Assembly: GCA_021464245.1 (NCBI GenBank) | Contig: JADCRB010000163.1 | Span: 248,001 to 312,000 of the forward strand | Direction: 5' to 3' | Source: Carallia brachiata | Taxonomy: Eukaryota > Streptophyta > Magnoliopsida > Malpighiales > Rhizophoraceae | DNA length: 64,000 nt | Shown here: positions 55,301 to 64,000 of the stretch, one piece after another | How positions within the stretch are numbered: the stretch's first letter is position 1 | Layout of the letters: every line of letters begins with the position of its first letter | Made by a program: the position numbers and the translations under genes | Notes under the pieces: model-generated | Told to the model about the DNA's origin: nothing | The model's input: the letters and a program-made list of their open reading frames with translations, nothing else | Database searches by the model: none

Positions 55301-57090
55301 GTGCATATATCTATAAAAATTTGGGTAAAGAGGGCTTACTCATCATACTTTTAACCATATCCATTAATGTATGCCTTTCTGTCACACCATTTTACTAAGG
55401 TGTGTCTGGCATAGTATACTGTGCACATATGCCATGACTTTCAAGGAATTTCGCAAATGGACCCAAACACTACCCTTACTCACTATATTTACCATAATAT
55501 TCACCATATCTATCAGATCTTACAATTTTTACTTTTCTATCTAATTGCTTTTCAACCTCTTTTATGAATATCTCAAAGGTATCTAGTGATTGAGATTTTT
55601 CATGAAATAAATAGACATACCAATTACATTAAATAATCATCTATAAAGGTGAAAACATTTTTCTCCATTAAGGGTTGGAGTGTCAAACGGTTCGTATATG
55701 TTAGTGTGTATAATTTCCAGAAGCTGGGTGCTTCTTGTGGCTTCCTTCTTACTGTGTTGGGTTTACTTTCCTTAAATACAATCCATACACATTTTGAAAT
55801 CAGTAAAATCTAGATTCGAGAGAATTTTATTATTTACTAATCTTATTAATCTTTTTTGGATATATGACTCAAACGTTTATGCCACAAGCAAGCAGAATCT
55901 TCATTTATCATGCTACGTTTAATTCCAGTATTATATAGGTGAAGCAAGGATTTCGCAAAAACATTTTCAAGTTTCAGTTGATATAAACCATCAATAAGAA
56001 TGCCAAACCAATAATATTAGCATTCTTATATAAACTGAAACTTCCATATCCAAACTTAACATTAAACCCATAATTATCTAATTTGGAAACCAAAATAATA
56101 TTCTTTGAAACTAAAGGAATATAAAGAGTTTGTAATAGATCTAAATGATAGCTAGTATCTAAGACCAGACAATAAGTCCCTATGCTTTCAATTAGAGCCT
56201 TCATATGATTTCCCATAGAGAGAAAATTTTTAGTTGGATTTGTGGTTTGGATCATAATGAATCCTTGCATTATACTAAATACATAAGTAGTAGCACTAGA
56301 ATTATGCCATCAAGTATTATGAGAGACTTTAGCTAAATGTGATTTGAAACATATTAAGGCATCAAATTTACTTTTCTTTTCGAACCAAGCCTTACACTTC
56401 GGGTAGTCTTTTTGATAATGTCCAGCCTTCTTATAGAAGTGAGATGTGTCACCTTTTCGTTCTTTCTTTCCAGCCTAAGGAGCATGAGTAGGTTCTTTCT
56501 TTTTCTTGAATTGGTTGGCTTTCACTTTCAAGGCTTTCCCAGCCTCTTACCCAGGAGATTAACAAAGTGACTTTTTTGACTTTTTAATCTCGTCTTCTTC
56601 TGAACAAGCATATTGGCTAATTTATTAATATTCTATTCATCCTTTATAATGTTATAACTAATCTAAAATGGCCCATAATTAGGAGGTAGTGAGTTCAAAA
56701 TGAATTGCACGAGAAAAGAATCCTCCACCATTAGTCACAGGGATTAAATCTTGCTGCTGTATTAGTCATCTCAACAATGTACCCTTGCATAATTTGTGAC
56801 GCAGTAAACTTTATGGTTGTGAGCTCTGCCATCAGAGTACCAACAAGTGACTTATTCGCCGAAACGAAAACGCTTTTCCACAAAGTGCAAAAATTCTTTT
56901 GCACTTTTTGTTAGTGAAATTGTTGACTTAATGTTGTTGGCAATTAATCTGTTGCTTCATTCTCAAGCCTTATGATGTAACTTCTCTGCCTCGCTACTTG
57001 AGTCAATAATAATAGCAGGCTAGTCCATTAATAATGCCAAGTGAAGATCCATAACACCTAAGTGGAAATGGACTTGTTCACGTTACTCAC
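52320..57090 (-). mobile_element. degenerate Ty1/copia element, 5' LTR missing, interrupted by a hAT-like element
   Basis: Read on the minus strand, gag starts with an ATG at 57052 and shows a degraded zinc knuckle near 56390-56460 (HFYKKAGHYQKD, with Cys residues replaced). Integrase follows at about 55200-55600. The spacer region (RFIENNKVSGSNERQDVKIKE at 54990-55060) leads to reverse transcriptase (53643-53927) and RNase H (52648-53031: IGYSDLDFTGCLDSRKFTFD). Stops and frameshifts are frequent throughout. The hAT-like insertion at 54110-54964 falls in the spacer between integrase and reverse transcriptase. Confidence 0.8.
54110..54964. mobile_element. hAT-like non-autonomous element inside the copia element
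   Basis: Ends are TAGGGATGTTC (54110-54120) and GAACAGCCCTA (54954-54964), which pair at 10 of 11 positions. The flanking octamers GGTAAAGA (54102-54109) and GATAAAGG (54965-54972) match at 6 of 8. Subterminal GGCGGATTGG-like repeats occur at both ends. The copia reading frame continues across the gap in the same phase, confirming that this is an insertion of about 855 bp. No transposase is encoded. Confidence 0.7.
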
Positions 57091-57199
57091 AGAAGTTCAA
57101 TCCATTGAACACAGCAACAGATAAAGCATGCGATTGAACGAAAACAACTACACAATACATATGAAGCAGTAAGCATATTAGTTTAGTTATTAAACAGAT

Positions 57200-58110
57200 T
57201 ACCAACCAAGGCTCTAAAGGAGAAGACTTCATATGAAGGATGGAATGGAACTAAACCCTCTCTCACTAACCTATAAGTTTTTGGATGTATTTGTCATATT
57301 CACATTAGAGAAACCAAAAGACACAAGTTGGATAGCAAGGTAGAAGCTTCTATATTCATTGGTTACCCAGACACACCTTTCAAATACAGAGTTTTCAACT
57401 AAAGGACGAGCAAAGTCTCTATCAGTAAAGACTTACAGTTCAGTGAAACTGAACAATGAAATTAGGAGAACTTAGAAATTTAACAGTTTAAATCTCAAGC
57501 TCTATCTCCTAAAAATGTTGAATCAGAATTTTTAGATGAAGAGAATGTTGATCACATGCCAATCAAAGGCACCAGATCTCTTACAGACATCTATGACATA
57601 TGTAATAAAGTATTTTGGAGCCAACAAGCTATAAAGAAGCCTCTAATGATCCAGGTTGGAAAAAAGCAATGGAGGGGGAGATTGAAGCTATAGAGAGAAA
57701 TGGCAGTTGAAAGCTGGTTCATAAACCAGGAAACAAATCTATCATTGGTGTTAAATGGATTTTTCAAACAAAGCTGGTAGCAAATGAATCTATCAACAAA
57801 TTGAAGGCCAGACTAGTGGCAAAAGGGTATTAACAATAGTATGGTGTGGACTACTATGAGACCTTCACTCCAATAGCCCAATTAGACACTATCAAATTGC
57901 TAATTACTATTGCAGCTCAAAAGAATTGGATAATTCATCAGCTTGATGTCAAATCAGCCTTTTTGAATGGTGTGCTTTGAGAGCAACCAGAAGGATTTGT
58001 GAAGCAATGAGAGGAAGAAAAGGTGTATCTACTTCAAAAGGCCCTTTATGATTTAAAGCAGGCTTCTAGGCCTTGGTATAGCAGGATTAATGAGCATTTA
58101 TTACAACATA
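57200..58110 (+). pseudogene. copia integrase C-terminus and reverse transcriptase N-terminus fragment
   Basis: On the plus strand the translation in shifting frames reads IFIGYPDTPFKYRVFN, then NKLKARLVAKGY and IIHQLDVKSAFLNGVL, which are copia blocks in the right order. Wording is close to the copia element at 24-29 kb (FIGYTDTPHTYRVYNP, NKLKARLVAKEFSQQPGIDY), so the two belong to the same family. No LTR is attached. The left end meets the 52-57 kb copia element and the right end meets a gypsy LTR at about 58,140. Confidence 0.8.
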
Positions 58111-58139
58111 GTTGTAAATTAATAAAAAAAAAAAAAAAA

Positions 58140-58784
58140 TATTAAATGGTTGGCAGCCGCCAACCTTGAAGGTTGGCAGCTGCCAACCTAATTAATGCCA
58201 CCAACCATTTGGTTGGTGGCAGGCAGGCAGGTGGGGGAGGCCTATAAATGGCCTCCCCCCAAATTGGATTGTTGGAAGCAGAAGAGAAGAAGAAAAAAGC
58301 AGAGAAAAAGAAGCAAAAAAAAAAAAAAGAAGGCAGCCAGCAGCAGGCGAAAAAAAAAAAAAAGAAGAAGAAAAAAAGAAAAGAAAAAAAAAGATAGTAA
58401 AAAAAAAAAAAATCAAAATACAAATCCGGCTGGGATTAAGCCCATACGGCCCTCAGCAAAATTCAGGCAACTCATCCGAGAACAAGTCCATTCGACCCTC
58501 GGTGAAATTAACAGATCGCTCAGATCAGTCTCTACGGTTCCTAAACGTAGTCAAAAATCCAAATCAGATACAGTTTCAGTCTATCCAGTTCAAGAAAAAG
58601 CGGTGGAAATTATTTCTGTCAATCAAGCTCGTGCAGCCCTTGACGGAGTCAAAAAGGAACACTAATCGGAGGATCTACGGAGATCGACCCCACGTAAATT
58701 TTCTTTTACTTTACAATTTTTATTTGTAATTTATTTTTGTATTTTTGAGTTTAATTGTTTTAGACTCGAAATTTACGCTTTACA
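58140..58784 (+). repeat. 5' LTR of a Tat-lineage gypsy element
   Basis: The stretch runs from about TATTAAATGG to CGCTTTACA, just before the primer binding site. It contains a strong TATA box and, at its left end, three hairpin-forming palindromes. A purine-rich run (58280-58410) follows. The first bases should be TG and read TA, so the exact left end is uncertain. The partner LTR lies beyond the window. Confidence 0.65.
58233..58259 (+). promoter_or_regulatory. TATA box in the loop of a perfect hairpin (LTR core promoter)
   Basis: GGGGGAGGCC (58233-58242), TATAAAT (58243-58249), GGCCTCCCCC (58250-58259). The two 10-base arms are perfect complements and the TATA motif is the loop. Transcription would be expected to start about 30 bases downstream. 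Confidence 0.7.
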
Positions 58785-58790
58785 AATTTT

Positions 58791-58808
58791 TGGCACGCTC
58801 GGTGGGAC
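58791..58808 (+). promoter_or_regulatory. primer binding site of the Tat-lineage element
   Basis: TGGCACGCTCGGTGGGAC, a few bases after the LTR end, in the position and style of the primer binding sites of plant Tat elements. The tRNA cannot be named with certainty. Confidence 0.55.
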
Positions 58809-58829
58809 AACTTCACCTCCCATCTCTTG

Positions 58830-58978
58830 TTCCTAAAAAAAAAAAAAGAGGTAAAAGGGGAGCCGAGAGAAAAAAAAAGTAAAAAAAAAAAGTAAAAAAA
58901 AGTAAAAAAAGTAAAAAGTAAAAAAAGTAAAAAAAAAAAGTAAAAAAAAGTAAAAAAGTAAAAAAAAAAAAAAAATTT
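58830..58978. repeat. A-rich leader with repeated GTAAAAA units
   Basis: The untranslated leader between primer binding site and gag contains about ten GTAAAA-type units of variable length. It is low complexity and non-coding. Confidence 0.7.
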
Positions 58979-58999
58979 TACAGGTGTTCAGCACATCAA

Positions 59000-60318
59000 A
59001 TGGCACCGAAAAGGAGTACAACTGCTGCCACAAAAAAGAAGGCAACGGCTCCATTGCCTGCATCAACTACCCTACCTGGGTACGCAGGTCCAGAAACCCG
59101 GGGACGGACACAATTTCTTGCCGTCCAAACCCGACAAAATGTCGAAATGGAGAGTCCACAGCTTGCACAACAGGATCTCTCCCCTGACTCTCTTGCCGCA
59201 TGGAGGAGTCGATCACCCACCCCGATCGAAGTCGGGGCAACACGACGAAACCCTCAACAAATCCAACTCATTCTGTAGAGATCCACACAGAAGAAGAAGA
59301 GTTTTCTCCCCCAGTCTTTCCCGGAGCCTCATCTGTTGCCGTCATGATGACCAACACAACCAGCACAGAGGAAAGGATTTCAGAATTGGAGAACAAAATT
59401 TTACAGCTGATCAGAGTCGTGGAGGAAAAAGATCAACAGATCGCAGCTCTCAAAGGAAAAGCCCCGATCCAAGTTGATCCCGAAATCCGCGAGGAGCAAC
59501 CATATCCACCCGGTTTCACTCCAGAAGCCACACCAGCCGACGTCTTCCCTGCAGAAAAGCGACCAGGTAGTTCTACACAGCTGCCACCCTCAAATTCTAT
59601 AGCTTCGCTATCTGTTCAACAATTGCAGGAAATGATAGCCAATACGATCCGACTGCAACAAGCTACATCCTTCCAAGGATCGCAGATGTACGTCAAACCG
59701 TACACCAGACGGATCGAAAGTCTCAACATGCCCTTGGGCTACCAGCCGCCCAAATTTCAACAATTCGACGGACGAGGCGATCCCAAACAGCACATCGCCC
59801 ACTTCGTTGAAACCTGCAACAACGCAGGGACTTATGGAGATCTCTTGGTGAAGCAGTTTGTTCGTTCACTCAGGGAGACCGCTTTCACCTGGTTCATAAA
59901 TCTTGAACCAGAATCGATCGACAGTTGGGAACAGCTACAACGAGAGTTCCTCAACAGATTTTTCAGCACTCGAAGGACGGTAAGTATGATGGAGCTTACC
60001 AGCACCAAACAAAGGAAAGGAGAGCCCGTTGTCGAATACATCAACAGATGGCGTGCCCTCAGCTTGGACTGCAAAGATCGCCTGACGGAGACTTCTGCCG
60101 TAGAGATGTGCATCCAGGGAATGCATTGGGAGCTGTTATACATCCTGCAGGGTGTCAAACCCCGAACTTTCGAAGAACTGGCGACCCGCGCACATGATAT
60201 GGAGATAAGCATCCAACTTCCGGAGGCACGGTTCCCATCCAGTTGGACCAGCAAGGGGGCAGAAGGGAGATTAAGAAACCCAACAGCTCCGGAAAAGGAA
60301 AGAAGTGATGACTGTTGA
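59000..60318 (+). pseudogene. Tat-lineage gypsy gag, frame-broken
   Basis: The presumed start is the ATG at 59000 (MAPKRSTTAATKKKATAPLP). The frame ends at 59276-59278. The capsid continues in another frame (59200-60318), with a coiled-coil-like ISELENKILQLIRVVEEKDQ and the capsid core PPKFQQFDGRGDPKQHIAHF and TAFTWFINLEPESIDSWEQL. The LYILQGVKPRTFEELATRAH block is typical of plant Tat elements. It stops at 60316-60318 and resumes at about 60402. Confidence 0.85.
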
Positions 60319-60401
60319 AGCCGCACCAGTAAAAGTGGGCCAAAGCTAAGGTAAATCCTCCGACCCAAATAACTCAGCCAAAACAACAGGAAAGGCGGAA
60401 G

Positions 60402-62262
60402 GTGACATTGCGAGAGCTGGAGCAGAAGCAGTATCCATTCCCCGACTCAGACGTCCCCGACATTCTTGAACAACTCTTGGAGGCGAAGCTGATCGAACTC
60501 CCAGAGTGCAAGCGGCCGAATGAAAAGGATCGAGTCAGCGATCCAAGATTCTGCAAATATCACCGGATAGTAAGTCATCCAACTGAGAAGTGTTTCGTCC
60601 TGAAGGAGCTAATCATGAAGCTCAAAAGCCAGAATAAAATCATTCTGGACCAGGAAGGCATAACCTCGGCAAACCAGACCACCATCACTTCAAAACCATC
60701 AGAAGAAGTGACACACCGTAAGGAGGAGCCGCTCGACAACAAAAAGTCGACAACGGAGAAGGTATATGAAGCTCTCCAAACCCTTCTCGCTAACCCTCAG
60801 CTGTTTATAGCTTTGCAATCAACAGAAGTGTGGCAAAATCAAGTCAGCAATACTCTCCAGACCTCAGCTGAATCACAGCCATCAAATGAGTCTAACTCAG
60901 CGGAGCAACAGGCGGACCAAAATCACGTCGGATGTTACTCTGCTATCTCATTTTCAGATGAGGATCTCCTGCTGGGGTCCAAACCCCACAATCGGCCGCT
61001 GTATGTATCAGGCTATGTGAAAGAGCAGAAGGTCCGACGTATTCTGATCGACGATGGCTCAGCAGTCAATATTATCCCAAAATCCACCATAAAGGAGCTC
61101 GGCATCGGTGTTGATGAATTATCAGACAGCCGCTTGATGATTCATGGCTTTAATCAAGGACAGAAAGCAATTGGGATGATTCGCTTGGAGCTAACTATCG
61201 GTAATCTCACTTCTAGCACTCTATTTCACGTGATTGATGCACGTACCACATATAAGATGTTGCTAGGACGACCGTGGATTCATGGAAATGGAGTTGTGCT
61301 CTCAAGCCTGCATCAGTGCTTCAAGTACTACAATGGTGGCGTTCAAAAGGTCAATGCTGACTTAAAGCCGTTCGATGATGCTGAATCACATTTGGCGGAT
61401 GCAGTCTTCTACACTGACACAGACAATCCGGAGATCATTCCGTCAAAAGCTACTTGGACTGGGGGCATCCACAAAAAGGGAAAAGCTGTCGAAGAACCTG
61501 CCAATGCCCAACCCCAGGCTCCAACAAATGAAAAGCTGCCACAGCCTGCTGAACTCCGTCCGAAGGATGTTGCATCTTCAAGCTCCACTCCAGTCCTACG
61601 CTATGTGCCGAAGTCACGACGCTCAGAAGGTCAACCCCCTTTCTCTTATTGTATTGATCTTAAACAGGAGCAAGGACATAGCCAACCCAAAACAAAGGAG
61701 CTGCACAACCTGAAGGAGACTTACACTCTGCCGATACCAAAGATTGAGCCGGTTTTCTTCAAAACCATTAAAAGGCTTCGTCAAACCACACACGGGGGCA
61801 GTCGAAGGCGGCTCACTTCCAGAAAGAAGAACACATGAAGGATTTGATCCTAATGCATACAAGCTTTTGGCAAAGGCGGGCTATGACTTCTCAAACCCGA
61901 GCACAATGGGTACGCTGCCGTCCACACATGGCGCCGCTTCTCAAACATCACAGTCCCGACCTGGCTTAGGCTATCAGGAGAAGTCACCTGTGCGGATCAC
62001 GCTAAAGAGCCGAAGCCGAGCAGCTGATGCACGTGCCATCACCACCACCACCAAACAAGACAGGCTTATCCAGTCAAACAAAGAAGGTGAAGTCAGAGGT
62101 TCTGCATTTCATGTCACAATTAGCGAGGAGGCTGAGTCTGACTCATCAGATGGTGAAGTGAAGGAGGCTCCCCCGGAACTTGAAGATGGTGGCCAAGCAA
62201 CTGTTGATGAACTCAAGGAGGTCAATCTTGGCTCTCCGGAAGATCCCGACCTACATTTGTAA
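60402..62262 (+). pseudogene. Tat-lineage gag end and aspartic protease, frame-broken
   Basis: The frame 60402-61838 holds a gag tail with a degenerate Cys/His motif (CKYHRIVSHPTEKCFVLKEL). The protease follows, with ILIDDGSAVNIIPKSTIKEL around the active site (D-D-G-S instead of D-T-G) and VIDARTTYKMLLGRPWIHGN. The second frame (61744-62262) continues the linker towards the polymerase. The change of frame lies near 61,800. Confidence 0.8.
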
Positions 62263-63767
62263 GTGCTTTACTTACTGCAGAAGAAAGCAAGAATTGTTCA
62301 GGTATTAAGTCAATACAGGGACGTGTTCGCATGGAGTTACAAAGAAATGCCTGGACTTGACCCAAAAATTGCGGTGCATCGTCTAGCAGTAAAGAAGGGT
62401 GTCGTTCTGTCAAGCAGCCACAACGACGGTTCCGCCCGGAACTCATTCCACAAATCGAGGAGGAGGTGAACAAGCTGATCAATGCGGCTTCATCCGAGAG
62501 GTCACCTACCCAACGTGGATTGCCAACATTGTCCCGGTAAGAAAGAAGAATGGACAGTTGAGGGTATGTGTTGATTTTCGAGATCTTAACGGCCTGCCCG
62601 AAAGATGACTTTCCATTGCCCATAACGGAGATCACAGTCGATGCAACAACGGGTCACGAAGCATTGTCTTCATGGATGGTTCTTCAGGCTATAACCAAAT
62701 CAGAATGGCACCAGAAGACGAGGAGTTGACAGCATTCCGCACCCCAAAAGGTATATACTGCTACAAAGTTATGCCGTTTGGATTAAAAAATGCTGGCGCC
62801 ACTTATCAACGTGCTATGCAAAAAATTTTTGATGACATGCTGCACAAGATTGTAGAATGTTATGTTGATGACTTAGTTGTAAAGACTAAGAAGCGCAAAG
62901 ACCACCTCGAGGATCTCAAGACAGTGTTCGAAAGACTTCGGAGGCATCAGCTCAAAATGAACCCTCTCAAGTGCGCATTCGGTGTCACATCAGGAAAGTT
63001 TCTTGGGTTCGTGGTGCGCCATCGTGGAATCGAAGTTGATCAGTCAAAGGTTGAGGCAATTCAAAAGATGCCTGAACCTAAAAACCTGCACGAGCTGCGA
63101 AGTCTACAAGGAAAGCTAGCTGGCTACATTCGCCGTTTCATCTCCAATTTAGCTGGGAGATGTCAACCTTTCCATCGGTTGATGAAGAAGGATGTCAACT
63201 TCGAGTGGGACGAAGCTTGCAGCAAAGCCTTTGAAAGCATAAAGAAGTATCTTTCCAATCCACCGGTCCTAGGAGCTCCAATTCAAGGAAAGTCGTTGAT
63301 TCTCTACATTGCAGCGCAGGAAAGATCTTTGGGAGCCTTGCTTGCACAGGAAAACGAGCAGGGAAAGGAAGTTGCCCTGTACTACTTGAGCAGAACACTA
63401 AACGGTCCGGAGCTGAGTTATTCGCCCATTGAAAAGACATGTCTAGCACTGTTCTTTGCCATTGACAAGCTGAGGCACTACATGCAGCTCACACGGTACG
63501 TCTCATTGCCAGAGCTGATCCTGTCAAATATATCTTATCAGACCAATCTTGTCAGGACGACTTGCCAAGTGGGCAGTAATCCTACAAAGCTACGACATTG
63601 TCTACGTGCCTCAAAAAGCAGTCAAAGGACAAGCTCTAGCAGACTTCCTTGCAGATCACCCTGTTCCGTCAGATTGGGAGTTCACAGATGATCTTCCAGA
63701 TGAAGAGGTCTTTTACATTGAGACACTGCCACCATGGACGATGTTCTTTGATGGTGCAGCGGCGTGA
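62263..63767 (+). pseudogene. Tat-lineage reverse transcriptase and RNase H, frame-broken
   Basis: Pieces at 62263-62469 and 62399-62608 cover the start of reverse transcriptase (IVPVRKKNGQLRVCVDFRDL). The frame 62672-63691 contains MDGSSGYNQIRMAPEDEELT, MPFGLKNAGATYQRAMQKIF and the catalytic ECYVDDLVVKTK. RNase H follows (LILYIAAQERSLGALLAQEN, YSPIEKTCLALFFAIDKLRH). The frame changes at about 63,540, where 63549-63767 carries on with the RNase H tail (KAVKGQALADFLADHPVP). Catalytic residues are intact but the frame is not. Confidence 0.88.
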
Positions 63768-64000
63768 TGGTGCTGGTGCCGGTATAGTGTTTGTCACTCC
63801 TCAACGACAAATACTACCATATGCTATCATTCTCGGTGAGTTATGTTCAAATAATGTTGCTGAATACCAGGCTTTGATCATTGGTCTTCAAATGGCTGTC
63901 GATATGAAGATTCCAACTATAGAAGTCCATGGAGATTCCCAGCTCGTCATCAACCAACTTACAGGATTGTATGACGTGAAGAAAGAGGACCTTGCACCTT
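63730..64000 (+). pseudogene. second (archaeal-like) RNase H domain of the Tat element, cut by the window edge
   Basis: PWTMFFDGAAA at about 63730-63765 has the Asp of a second RNase H fold. After a frame shift near 63765 it continues AGIVFVTPQRQILPYAIILG, SNNVAEYQALIIGLQMAVDM (with the Glu) and VHGDSQLVINQLTGLYDVKK (with the second Asp). This extra RNase H is known from plant Tat elements. It runs off the end of the window at 64000; integrase would follow. Confidence 0.8.

Noticed and set aside
58195..58665. Lys/Arg-rich open frame of 156 codons
   Set aside because: It is encoded by the purine-rich part of a gypsy LTR and has only low-complexity sequence.

Overview
The window is nuclear DNA of a flowering plant, almost certainly a dicot. 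It has long AT-rich intergenic tracts, intron-bearing or single-exon plant genes, and many Ty1/copia, Ty3/gypsy, LINE, SINE, MITE and hAT-like insertions. I see no bacterial, organellar or rRNA/tRNA genes. Species cannot be read from the sequence with certainty; a woody dicot such as a citrus relative would fit, but that is inference.

Layout. 1-745 is a GA-rich minisatellite. 746-8200 is AT-rich and holds a tRNA-derived SINE with target-site duplication (TSD), a LINE 3' end nested inside an older retroposon, and a degenerate hAT-like element. 8200-11300 carries a NUP50-like nucleoporin gene with an apparent one-base frameshift. 12.4-16.2 kb holds two tandem thionin-like small cysteine-rich genes, both broken; the second also carries a nested LINE. 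17.0-17.9 kb is one copy of a segmental duplication whose other copy is 33.0-35.6 kb. 18.1-23.3 kb is a compact gypsy chromovirus inserted into an earlier retroposed sequence. 24.0-29.1 kb is a decayed copia element ending about 100 bp from the stop codon of a berberine-bridge-enzyme-like oxidase gene (29.2-30.8 kb). 35.9-38.8 kb is an intact CC-NBS-LRR resistance-type gene. 43.2-44.3 kb is an F-box/kelch gene of the KMD/KFB type. 46.6-51.4 kb is a young copia element with perfect TSD that splits a small open reading frame. 52-58 kb is a graveyard of two more copia fragments, one interrupted by a hAT-like element. 58.1 kb to the end is the 5' part of a Tat-lineage gypsy element whose LTR carries an unusual run of hairpins around its TATA box.

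The host genes look independent of each other: nuclear pore (NUP50), defence-type peptides (thionin-like), secreted flavin oxidase (BBE-like), intracellular immune receptor (CNL) and ubiquitin-ligase adaptor (F-box/kelch). Three of them (thionin-like, BBE-like, CNL) belong to families often tied to biotic stress, but nothing here shows they act together. The strongest story is the layered insertion history: at least five nested or ordered insertions can be dated relative to each other from TSDs, interrupted reading frames and an empty site in a paralogous copy. I found no clear evidence of a previously undescribed multi-gene system.
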